Notes under the pieces: generated by a model | Seen by the model: the letters and a program-made list of their open reading frames with translations, nothing else | Database searches by the model: none | What the model was told of the DNA's origin: nothing | Assembly: GCA_947625315.1 (NCBI GenBank) | Contig: CANQOE010000010.1 | Span: forward strand, 1-15,531 | Origin: an uncultured Bacilli bacterium | Lineage (GTDB): Bacteria; Bacillota_I; Bacilli_A; RF39; UBA660 | Length of the DNA stretch: 15,531 nt | Reading direction: 5' to 3' | Shown here: piece by piece, positions 8,331 through 15,531 of the stretch | Position numbering within the stretch: the stretch's first letter is position 1 | How the letters are laid out: every line of letters starts with the position of its first letter | Made by a program: the position numbers and the translations under genes

Positions 8331-9263
8331 ATGAAAAAAGATAATAAACAAATAGCAGTGTTAATACCATGTTATAATGAAAGTGCAACAATTGAAAAAG
8401 TTGTAAAAGATTGGAAAAAAGCAATCCCAAATGCCTGTATTTACGTATATGATAATAATTCAAATGATAATACTGATAAAATAGCGAAAAAGGCTGGTGC
8501 TATTGTTTGTTATGAATATAAACAAGGCAAAGGTAATGTTATTCGTTCAATGTTTAGAGAAATTGAAGCTGATTGTTATATAATGATAGATGGAGATGAT
8601 ACCTATCCAGCTGAATATGGTAAAGAAATGTGTGATTTAATTTTAAGTAAAAAAGCTGATATGGTAATAGGAGATAGACTATCATCAACTTATTTTACGG
8701 AAAATAAAAGATTATTTCATAACTTTGGTAATAAAATTGTAAGATTTTTAATTAATAAATTATTTAAAAATAATATTAAAGATATAATGACAGGATATCG
8801 AGCTTTTAGTTATGATTTTGTAAAAAGTTTTCCTGTTTTATCTAAAGGTTTTGAAATTGAAACAGAAATGACTATTCATGCCGTTGATAAAAGTTTTAAA
8901 TTAGTAGAAATTCCAGTTACTTATCGTGATAGACCGGAAGGTAGTCAGTCAAAGCTTAATACTTATAGTGATGGTATTAAAGTATTAAAAACTATTACAA
9001 CTTTATTTAAGGAATATAAACCAAGTTTATTCTTTACTTTTATTAGTATAATTTTACTTATAATATCTCTAATTTTAGGAGTACCAGTTTTTGTAGATTA
9101 TTTTAAAACTGGTTTAGTATTAAGATTTCCTACTCTTATATGTTCATGTATTATCCTTGTTATTGCTATATTATTGTGGATAACGGGGATAATATTAGAG
9201 GTTATTAATAAAAAACATAAACAACTTTATGAACTATATTTAAATTTAATAAAAAATAAATAA
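8331..9263 (+). CDS. DPM-like GT2 glycosyltransferase with two C-terminal membrane helices
   Basis: A 310-residue GT2 enzyme of the polyprenyl-phosphate sugar synthase type, but from a different branch than the two GtrB-like proteins. The GT-A domain has IAVLIPCYNES (8-18), YDNNSNDNT in place of NDGS, QGKGNVIRSMF, DGDDTYP (87-93) as the metal-binding motif, a GDRLSS block, MTGYRAFS and FEIETEMTIHA; VTYRDRPEGSQSK follows. Two membrane helices (about 232-253 and 263-286) anchor the C-terminus. It likely loads a sugar on undecaprenyl phosphate for one of the GT-C proteins, though in some relatives the product is used by another pathway. GTGAGGT four bases before ATG supports the start. It heads a rightward series continuing into the GT4 gene 33 bases downstream. 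Its 5' flank lies in the truncated acyltransferase gene. Confidence 0.87.
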   Translation: MKKDNKQIAVLIPCYNESATIEKVVKDWKKAIPNACIYVYDNNSNDNTDKIAKKAGAIVCYEYKQGKGNVIRSMFREIEADCYIMIDGDDTYPAEYGKEMCDLILSKKADMVIGDRLSSTYFTENKRLFHNFGNKIVRFLINKLFKNNIKDIMTGYRAFSYDFVKSFPVLSKGFEIETEMTIHAVDKSFKLVEIPVTYRDRPEGSQSKLNTYSDGIKVLKTITTLFKEYKPSLFFTFISIILLIISLILGVPVFVDYFKTGLVLRFPTLICSCIILVIAILLWITGIILEVINKKHKQLYELYLNLIKNK

Positions 9264-9296
9264 AATTATTAAGACTATAAAAGGAGTACTGCTATA

Positions 9297-10646
9297 ATGA
9301 AAACTATTTTATTATGTCTAAATAAATTGGATATTGGTGGTGTAGAAACAGCCGTTTTAAATCAAACAATTGAACTTATAAGAAGAAAATATCGTGTTGT
9401 TATTTTAGCGGATGATGGAATTTATCGACAAGAATTTGAAAAACAGGGAGCTATTTTTATTAAATTAAAATATGTATATCAAAATAGTTGTAATAAAACT
9501 ATTCTTCAAAAAATTATGAAAATAATCGATGATTATAAAGTGGAACAAGTACATATCCATCAATTTGATTGTATAAATCCCAGTTTTATGGCTTGCCTTT
9601 ATAAAAAAGTTCCATATGTAGCTTATCTGCATTGTGGCATTATGAATGTATATGATTTTTTTGAAAAATGTATACCTTGTTATAGAGTAATATTTTCTCT
9701 TTATTTTCATAATGCCTCTAAAATAGTAGCAATACGAGAAAGTGCCAAAAAAGAAAATATTAATAAATATAAAGTTGATAGCAATAAATATATTATTTTA
9801 AAAAACAGTATTGATTTTAATAAATTTAAAGTTAATGACAATAAAATTTCTACTAAAATAGAGAAATTTTTAGTTATAAGTAGATTAGCAAAAGAAAAAG
9901 AAATATCTTTAATAAATGCCATAACTTTATTTAAAAAATATTATAAAATAAATCCTCAAGCTAGACTTACTATTGTGGGAGATGGTGCAATAAAAGAAAA
10001 AATTGTTAAAGAAATAGCTGATATTAAAGATGTTACCACAATGCTGGGTGCTCGTAAGGATATTGCTAAGATTATGGCTACACAAGACATAGTTGTCTCT
10101 TTGGATAGGTGTATATTAGAAGCCATTACAATGAAAAAATTAGCAATAATAAGTGGTTATGATGGCTTAAAATTATTAGTAACGAAAAAAAATATTGAAA
10201 AAGCTTCTAATGAAAATTTTGGCGGTTCTAATTTAGAAAATAAAACTTCTGATAGTTTGGTAAATCAATTATTAAAACTTGATAAAAAAGAAATTAAAAA
10301 TATTGTTGAAAATAATTATAAATATGCTTATGAAAATCTAAATATCAGAAAAAATATTTTTGTATTTGATAATGTTAAAAATGATAATATTCAATTAGAT
10401 CATGAAAATGTTTTGGATAATTTTATTATGTTGCTAGATATGTTTAATGATTATGTAAAGTATGCTGATAAAGTTTATAATGATTGTAAACATGCTGAAA
10501 AAGGATATCAAAAACAAATCGAACAACAGAATATTAAAATTGCTGAATTACAAAGAATTTATGATAAATTAAAAAAATTTCATTTGGATAAAATATATTA
10601 CAAATTAAAAAAAATTAAATCATTTTTTGTATTTAATAAAAAATGA
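9297..10646 (+). CDS. GT4 glycosyltransferase with coiled-coil C-terminal tail
   Basis: A 449-residue GT-B enzyme. The N-terminal domain starts with LLCLNKLDIGGVET (5-18), the glycine-rich acceptor-side loop of GT4 enzymes; QVHIHQF and AYLHCG follow. The C-terminal domain has the strand FLVISRLAKEK, then ARLTIVGDG, and the donor motif DRCILEAITMKK with a single Glu, a common variant in which the first Glu of E-x7-E is absent. Residues from about 380 to the end form a lysine- and glutamate-rich helical tail (KQIEQQNIKIAELQRIYDKL) predicted as coiled coil, ending in a basic patch that may touch membrane or a partner. It is cytoplasmic. AAGGAG lies ten bases before ATG, a long but workable spacing. 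The stop codon falls in a perfect AT-only inverted repeat. It is likely in one operon with the flanking genes; the sugar is unknown. Confidence 0.85.
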   Translation: MKTILLCLNKLDIGGVETAVLNQTIELIRRKYRVVILADDGIYRQEFEKQGAIFIKLKYVYQNSCNKTILQKIMKIIDDYKVEQVHIHQFDCINPSFMACLYKKVPYVAYLHCGIMNVYDFFEKCIPCYRVIFSLYFHNASKIVAIRESAKKENINKYKVDSNKYIILKNSIDFNKFKVNDNKISTKIEKFLVISRLAKEKEISLINAITLFKKYYKINPQARLTIVGDGAIKEKIVKEIADIKDVTTMLGARKDIAKIMATQDIVVSLDRCILEAITMKKLAIISGYDGLKLLVTKKNIEKASNENFGGSNLENKTSDSLVNQLLKLDKKEIKNIVENNYKYAYENLNIRKNIFVFDNVKNDNIQLDHENVLDNFIMLLDMFNDYVKYADKVYNDCKHAEKGYQKQIEQQNIKIAELQRIYDKLKKFHLDKIYYKLKKIKSFFVFNKK

Positions 10647-10653
10647 TTTAATT
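10613..10653. repeat. Perfect 16-base inverted repeat across the GT4 stop codon
   Basis: Arms 10613-10628 and 10638-10653 are perfect reverse complements with a nine-base loop. Each arm has only one G or C. The TGA stop of the upstream gene lies in the second arm. No T-run follows on the + strand, so this is not a standard intrinsic terminator; it may form an RNA hairpin at the mRNA's gene junction or be chance in AT-rich DNA. Confidence 0.6.
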
Positions 10654-10676
10654 CTCTAACTTAAAGGTGATAAACA

Positions 10677-12902
10677 ATGATATTTTTAATTTTTATATTA
10701 ATCTTAATAACTAAAATAATTATCGAATTAAATTGCTTAAATTTAAAAATAACTAAAAAATATATTTTATATAATTTAATTCAAGGTTTAAGTGGATTAG
10801 GTTTATTATATTTATATTTTAAAAGTTTATTTAATTTATCCCTATTTGATATTATTTTAATTTTTATATCTATAGTATTTCTATTTCATTTATGTTTTTA
10901 CAAACAAAATATTCATGAATCTTTTAATTTGAAATTGAAAAGAAAATATTTTTACATTATTTTAATTGCTTTATTAATAGGAACTTTAAGTGAAATATTT
11001 ATTTGTAATTTTCACTATTTTATAACTTATTCTAATAAGCCTATTAATGTTAATTTAAATGAAATTAACATTAATAAGGATGAAGCGATTATTAATAATA
11101 TTAATCAAGAAATAAAAAATGTTTATGTAAATTTAAATTATACTAATAATTATCTTTTACATATTGATTTTAGTGATGAAGCTAATGAAATTTTTTTAGA
11201 AACAACATCGCAAGAAATTACAAACTTAATAGAAAAGTCTAAATATTTAACAATTCATCCAAGTGGAAAAGTTAATGATTTAAGATTAGTTTTTTCGATG
11301 AATATTAAAGATAAAAATATGTTTAATAAAATAGTTTTAAATCCTAAAGTTCCTTTATTTTTTAACACTATTCGTTGTTTGATTATTACTTTTATTATTT
11401 TATTTATCTATTTTCTAAAAAGTAATTCATCATTATATAAATTAAATTTTAAAAATTTTAAACAATTAAAAAAATTATTTGTTTGTCTTTTAATATTTAA
11501 TATTATTATTTTTAGTATTCTTGGAAATAAAGCACTTCGGTCTTATAAAGGTAATGATGTAGGAATTTATAATGAACTTGTTGAAAGTTTTAAAAAAGGT
11601 AGGACTTATATAGTTGATGAAAATAATACCGAGAAAATTTTAAATAAATTAAAGAATCCTTATGATACTAATAAAAGAGAAAAAACGTTCAAAAATGAAA
11701 AAAATTATTATCTATGGGATTATGCTTTTTATAAAGGACACTATTATGTCTATTTTGGTGTTATTCCAGTTATATTATTTTATTTACCTTATAATTTAAT
11801 AACTCATTCATATTTGCAAACTCCTTTTTTAATTTATTTGTTAACCATTATGACAATATTATTTATTTCTTTATTGTTGTTTCAATTAATTAGAAAATAT
11901 TTTAGTAAATGTTCTATTGGTGTCTATATTTTATTAGATTTATTGCTTGTTTTTGCCATTGGTTTAGAATATTTTGTAAAATTTCCAGATAAATATTCTA
12001 TTCCAATAGTTTCTGCTTTAATGTTTACTTTTTTAGGATTGAATTTATGGTTAGGTATTTTAAAATCCAACAAATTTATTAAAACAAAACTGTTATTCGG
12101 TTCACTTAGTATGGCTTTAGTTGCGGGCTGTAGACCCCAATTATTAATGGGTTCATTTTTATTGATTCCTATTTTAATCGCGTATTATAAAGAAAATAAA
12201 AATAAATTAAAAAAGAAAGATTATATTTTATCAATTGCTGCTACTATAATACCTTATCTTTTAGTAGCTGTGGGATTAATGTACTATAATTACATAAGAT
12301 TTGATTCACCTTTTGATTTTGGGGCTAATTACAATTTAACAACGAATGATATGACTAAAAGAGGTTTTAAATTAGCTCGTATACCCTTAGGAATAATGAT
12401 GTATTTATTTAATCCAATCAATTTTAAAAATGTTTTTCCTTATTTAGTTGAAAATAATTTAAGTACTAATTATTTAGGTTTAACTATTTATGAATCAATT
12501 TTTGGTGGTTTAATATTTACGACTTTAATATATAGTTTAAATTTATTTTTACCGAAGTTTAAAAAAATTATCAACAGCAAATTAATATACAATAGTTGTC
12601 TTTTAATGCTGATATCGGCTTTTGTCATATTAATTTTTGATACTCAAGCGGCAGGAATTCTAGCACGATATTTATCGGATTTTTCTTGGTTATTTGCTTT
12701 TCCAACAGTGATGATTGTTTTAGCTATAGAAAATAAAAAATTTAAATATAAGGAAATTTTTCACAAAATATTATTTATTTTAATTATTTTAGCTCTTATT
12801 TACCAATTCTTTTACAGCTTTTGTAGTGGTTATGATGTTTTTAAAAGCAACAATATTAGTTTCTGGTTATATTTTAAATATTTAATCGAATTTTGGTTAT
12901 AG
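10677..12902 (+). CDS. Large GT-C-like membrane protein with extracytoplasmic insert
   Basis: A 741-residue membrane protein I cannot name. Four N-terminal helices (to about residue 120) are followed by about 100 polar residues with alternating hydrophobics (125-225), probably a beta-rich domain outside the cell, then helices at about 230-250 and 265-285. A long polar loop comes next, starting GNDVGIYNEL (292-301), with Asp294 in the position of the GT-C catalytic acid, and containing NPYDTNKR and YLWDYAFYKGHYYVYFG (345-361). Six to eight helices follow, with a conserved-looking ARYLSDF (663-669) near the end. The plan suits a glycosyltransferase using polyprenyl-linked sugars, or a partner of one; this is inference. 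AAAGGTGAT, a full match to the 16S anti-Shine-Dalgarno, lies five bases before ATG and supports the start. The TAG stop forms part of the next gene's ribosome site. Confidence 0.7.
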   Translation: MIFLIFILILITKIIIELNCLNLKITKKYILYNLIQGLSGLGLLYLYFKSLFNLSLFDIILIFISIVFLFHLCFYKQNIHESFNLKLKRKYFYIILIALLIGTLSEIFICNFHYFITYSNKPINVNLNEININKDEAIINNINQEIKNVYVNLNYTNNYLLHIDFSDEANEIFLETTSQEITNLIEKSKYLTIHPSGKVNDLRLVFSMNIKDKNMFNKIVLNPKVPLFFNTIRCLIITFIILFIYFLKSNSSLYKLNFKNFKQLKKLFVCLLIFNIIIFSILGNKALRSYKGNDVGIYNELVESFKKGRTYIVDENNTEKILNKLKNPYDTNKREKTFKNEKNYYLWDYAFYKGHYYVYFGVIPVILFYLPYNLITHSYLQTPFLIYLLTIMTILFISLLLFQLIRKYFSKCSIGVYILLDLLLVFAIGLEYFVKFPDKYSIPIVSALMFTFLGLNLWLGILKSNKFIKTKLLFGSLSMALVAGCRPQLLMGSFLLIPILIAYYKENKNKLKKKDYILSIAATIIPYLLVAVGLMYYNYIRFDSPFDFGANYNLTTNDMTKRGFKLARIPLGIMMYLFNPINFKNVFPYLVENNLSTNYLGLTIYESIFGGLIFTTLIYSLNLFLPKFKKIINSKLIYNSCLLMLISAFVILIFDTQAAGILARYLSDFSWLFAFPTVMIVLAIENKKFKYKEIFHKILFILIILALIYQFFYSFCSGYDVFKSNNISFWLYFKYLIEFWL

Positions 12903-12911
12903 GTGTTAGGC

Positions 12912-13975
12912 ATGAAAAACACAGTAAAAAGTTTATTGATTTCTTGGGTTATTTTAGTTTTAGTTTTTACAATTGTTCTTCTCGCTTTTTGGCCGGGTAT
13001 TATATCTCCTGATGCTATGGTCCAATGGCATCAAGTGCAAACGGGCGTAATTGATAATTGGCACCGGCTTATGTTACTCTTTTTATGCCTTTACTTACTA
13101 AAATTTGGAATAGTCCGACCATAATTATTATTGTTCAATATTTAATTATGTCTTTAATCTTTGCTTATACTTTAACAAGATTAGAAAAATATTATAATAT
13201 AAAACAGAAATATTTAATTATAATATCTATATTATTTGCTGTTTTTCCAATCAATTTAACTTTGCTGTAAATATGCTTAAAGATACATTATATGCTTTTT
13301 GGTTACTTCTTTTTAAGTGCATTTACTATAGATATTATAAATGATAAAAATTGGTTAAAAAAATGGTACAATGTTTTAAAATTAATTATTGTTGGTTTGT
13401 TAATTTGTTTATATCGTCATAACGGTATTTTAGTAATGTTAATTTATGCAATTATATTTATTATTATTTTTCATAAAAATAAAGTAGTATATTTGATCGG
13501 AGCAATGTGGTTATGTTATTATTTATTCTTAACTACAGTAGGATTTAAAGTATTAAATATAAAAGAAAATAATTATGCTAATAAATACGGACCAGTTACG
13601 CATATATCTGCAAAAATGTTAAATGATGATATTAAATTTACTTCTAAGGAATTGGAAACTTTAAATAAATTTGCTGATGTAAATAGTTTAAAAGAATCTT
13701 ATAATTTATATAATATGGATTATAATATAGCTACTCATAATATGGATTATTTAAAAAGCCATGGTAAAGATTATCTTATTTTTGCCCTGAAAATGTTTAG
13801 AAAATATCCCCAAGAAGTGATAACGTCATCATTATTAAATATATTAAGCTTGGCACCAGCTATGCCTGTAGCTTCTTTAAGATATATTTATATTACAATA
13901 TTAACTTTTTGGATAACAGTGCCTTGGGCAATTATTGTGTTTTTAGATAAAAAAATTAAATCATTTGATATTTAA
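12912..13975 (+). pseudogene. GT-C-like membrane protein gene broken by three indels (DUF6020-like)
   Basis: Four reading-frame pieces join into one protein of about 354 residues. Piece one runs from ATG 12912 (AGGTG at 12901-12905 as ribosome site) to NWH at 13064: FWPGIISPDAMVQWHQ is typical of membrane proteins such as DUF6020, where an acidic residue lies in the first outer loop and WHP follows. At 13064 one C is missing from a C-run; the frame then continues as PAYVTLFMPLL up to 13260. There one T is missing from a T-run; the sequence goes on as FAVNMLKDTLYAFWLLLF to 13314. One extra base near 13315 restores the earlier frame, SAFTIDIIND, which runs to the TAA at 13973. Hydrophobic helices fill most of it, with a polar loop around the NKYGPVTHIS block. 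No single frame can give the protein. It is either a decayed gene or one hit by assembly errors. The family label is by eye. Confidence 0.78.
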
Positions 13976-14020
13976 ATCTTTATATACAAATTCAAAATTC
14001 AACTTTAAATTGGTAAGAAT

Positions 14021-14049
14021 TTGTCTATCTTTTAAAATAATGGTATCAT
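14021..14049 (+). promoter_or_regulatory. Sigma-A type promoter for the second complete GT4 gene
   Basis: TTGTCT (14021-14026) and TATCAT (14044-14049) are separated by 17 bases; CATAAT (14047-14052) is an overlapping alternative -10. Transcription would begin near 14056, at the edge of the ribosome site AGAGGT (14055-14060), so the leader would be very short. The rest of the 92-base gap before the gene holds only a weak seven-base inverted repeat. Confidence 0.5.
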
Positions 14050-14067
14050 AATATAGAGGTTAGTGAT

Positions 14068-15360
14068 ATGAAAGATAAAATAACAAAATTAATAAATGTT
14101 ATAAAAAAGGACGGAATTATTGGTGGTACTAAGAAAATGATGAGATACTTTTCGTCTAATTATTTAAGTAAAATAAATGTTTTTGCCGCTTGGGAAATTA
14201 AAAAAAATCAAGAAAAATATATAAAAGAGTTAAAAACTATTTTTAAAGAAAAATACGATAGGGTAATAGTATGGCGTAATAATTTCGGGTGGAATGTTCC
14301 TCTATATCAAAGACCTCAACATATGGCTTTAGCTATGGCCTCTAAAAATACGTTAGTCTTTTATGAAGTTACCACATTTACGGATAAAGTCAAAACCTTA
14401 AAAAAACAGCAAGAAAATTTGTATTTAGTTAATTTTAATAATAAAGAATATAGTAAATTAATTTTTGCCGAATTAGAAAAAGTTAATAAGCCTAAATATC
14501 TAGAAGTTTATTCTACCGAATGGTTAATGAGTGCGAAAGATTTAAAAGAATATATTCATAAAGGATATAAAATAATTTATGAATATATTGATGAATTAAC
14601 TGCTGATATTGCGGGGACTAAGGAAATTCCTCAAAATATTTTAGATAAATTTCAGTTTGCTTTAAAAGATAAAGATAATGTTTATATTGTGGCTACAGCT
14701 GATAAACTTTATAATGATATTTTAGAAAAAAGAGGCCAAACTAAATTAATCTTTTCTACGAATGGAGTTGACTACGATTTCTATCAAAATTTCGAAGATT
14801 ATAAACTAGAAAAGGAATATTTAGATATTATTCATAATGGAAAAATTAATATTGGTTATTATGGTGCTCTAGCTAAATGGTTTGATTATGATTTAATTCG
14901 TAAAATAAATGCGACCGATAAATATAACATTATTCTCTTTGGGGTTAAATATGATGATTCTTTTGATAATGCGCAGATTAGTCTTTTAAAAAATGTTCAT
15001 TATATGGGAATCAAAGAATATAAAATATTAAAATACTATGCTAAAGAAATCGATATCTTAACTATCCCTTTTTTAATTAATGATATTACTAAATCAACCT
15101 CGCCTTTAAAATTATTTGAATACATGGCTTTACATAAGCCGATTGTTACAACGGCTATGGACGAATGTTTAAAATATAAATCCGTAATGACTGCCAAAAG
15201 TGGGCAAGAGTTTTTAAAAAAACTAGAAATAGCCTATGAGAATCGTAACGATAAAAAATATATTAAATTATTAGATAAAGAAGCCCAAGAAAATTCTTGG
15301 GATGAGAAATCGCAAATTTTAATTGATCACTTAAAAAGTGAAGAAAGTGAATTATTATGA
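14068..15360 (+). CDS. GT4 glycosyltransferase, TuaH-like
   Basis: A 430-residue cytoplasmic GT-B enzyme. An N-terminal extension of about 60 residues, basic and helical, may contact the membrane. The acceptor domain contains WNVPLYQRPQHMA (75-87); the QRPxH block is characteristic of the group that includes teichuronic-acid TuaH and related cell-wall glycosyltransferases. The donor domain has INIGYYGALAKWFD, then IILFGVK, and ITKSTSPLKLFEYMALHKPIV with Pro346, Lys348 and Glu351 in the donor-binding positions, a one-Glu variant of E-x7-E. It probably adds a sugar to a lipid-linked polymer intermediate. AGAGGT lies seven bases before ATG and its own promoter is visible, so a new transcription unit begins here. 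It overlaps the following GtrA-family gene by four bases (ATGA), so the two are translationally coupled, which suggests a shared pathway. Confidence 0.85.
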   Translation: MKDKITKLINVIKKDGIIGGTKKMMRYFSSNYLSKINVFAAWEIKKNQEKYIKELKTIFKEKYDRVIVWRNNFGWNVPLYQRPQHMALAMASKNTLVFYEVTTFTDKVKTLKKQQENLYLVNFNNKEYSKLIFAELEKVNKPKYLEVYSTEWLMSAKDLKEYIHKGYKIIYEYIDELTADIAGTKEIPQNILDKFQFALKDKDNVYIVATADKLYNDILEKRGQTKLIFSTNGVDYDFYQNFEDYKLEKEYLDIIHNGKINIGYYGALAKWFDYDLIRKINATDKYNIILFGVKYDDSFDNAQISLLKNVHYMGIKEYKILKYYAKEIDILTIPFLINDITKSTSPLKLFEYMALHKPIVTTAMDECLKYKSVMTAKSGQEFLKKLEIAYENRNDKKYIKLLDKEAQENSWDEKSQILIDHLKSEESELL

Positions 15361-15531
15361 TAACGAAGATAAAAAAACTATATAAAAAATATGAAGAAAT
15401 AGTCAATTATTTAATAGTGGGCGTGTTAACCACGGTTGTTAGTTTAGCTTTATATTATCTTTTAGTATTTACGATTTTAAATCCTGATAATGCTATCGAG
15501 TTACAGGTAGCTAATATATTATCCTGGATGT
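15357..15531 (+). CDS. GtrA-family flippase, N-terminal part (3' end outside window)
   Basis: Fifty-eight codons are visible before the window ends. After a charged start (MITKIKKLYKKYEE), the sequence NYLIVGVLTTVVSLALYYLL is the first helix of GtrA-family proteins (small, four-helix membrane proteins of about 120-150 residues), and LQVANILSWM begins the second helix. GtrA is thought to flip undecaprenyl-phosphate sugars made by GtrB across the membrane. Two GtrB-like genes and a more distant relative lie to the left. The ATG overlaps the upstream GT4 stop. The family call is strong even from this fragment; which GtrB-like enzyme it serves cannot be decided. Confidence 0.88.
   Translation, partial: MITKIKKLYKKYEEIVNYLIVGVLTTVVSLALYYLLVFTILNPDNAIELQVANILSWM

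Noticed and set aside
9465..9922. Two reverse-strand frames inside the GT4 gene
   Set aside because: Both are antisense to a well supported GT-B enzyme and have no recognisable domain.
13058..13270. A separate 70-residue membrane protein
   Set aside because: It continues the broken membrane protein in a shifted frame and has no ribosome site of its own.
13987..14023. Inverted repeat CAAATTC/GAATTTG as a terminator after the broken membrane gene
   Set aside because: The stem is seven bases with a 23-base loop and no adjacent T-run; it is too weak to call.
1..15531. Mycoplasma genetic code (TGA as Trp)
   Set aside because: TGA is used as a functional stop, including ATGA overlaps at 2469 and 15357, and Trp is encoded by TGG throughout.

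Overview
The window is very AT-rich DNA from a bacterium that uses the standard stop set: TGA ends several genes and TGG encodes Trp, so this is not the mycoplasma code. Strong purine-rich Shine-Dalgarno sites (GTGAGGT, AAAGGTGAT, AAGGAG), TATAAT-type promoters and the protein families point to a low-GC Bacillota or Bacilli-like lineage. A gut Bacilli or related uncultured group is plausible, but genus cannot be set from this sequence. No rRNA, tRNA, CRISPR, insertion sequence or phage gene was seen, and no gap between genes exceeds 150 bases.

The whole window is a cell-surface polysaccharide or glycopolymer glycosylation locus. From left to right: the 3' end of a GT4-like glycosyltransferase (1-449); a two-domain protein with a degenerate GT-B half and a GT2 half (457-2472); a translationally coupled GtrII-like membrane glycosyltransferase (2469-3920); a hairpin terminator; a reverse-strand GT-C (PMT/ArnT-like) membrane glycosyltransferase (5479-3962); a 144-base divergent promoter region; two GtrB-like polyprenyl-phosphate glycosyltransferases (5624-6571, 6613-7566); a reverse-strand relic of an acyltransferase-3 gene (8256-7567, with coding trace to about 8313); a third, more distant DPM-like GT2 (8331-9263); a GT4 with a coiled-coil tail (9297-10646); a 741-residue GT-C-like membrane protein with an extracytoplasmic insert (10677-12902); a membrane GT-C-like gene broken by three indels (12912-13975); a promoter and a second complete GT4 (14068-15360); and the start of a GtrA-family flippase (from 15357).

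Inferred working model: the GT2 enzymes with two C-terminal membrane helices load single sugars onto undecaprenyl phosphate on the cytoplasmic side, a GtrA-type protein flips them, and the GT-C membrane proteins transfer the sugars outside the cell to a wall or surface polymer. The soluble GT4 and GT2 enzymes build the backbone or repeat unit inside. The relic acyltransferase and the broken membrane gene suggest the decoration pattern is changing by loss and shuffling, as is typical of antigen or phage-receptor loci. No substrate can be read from the sequence.
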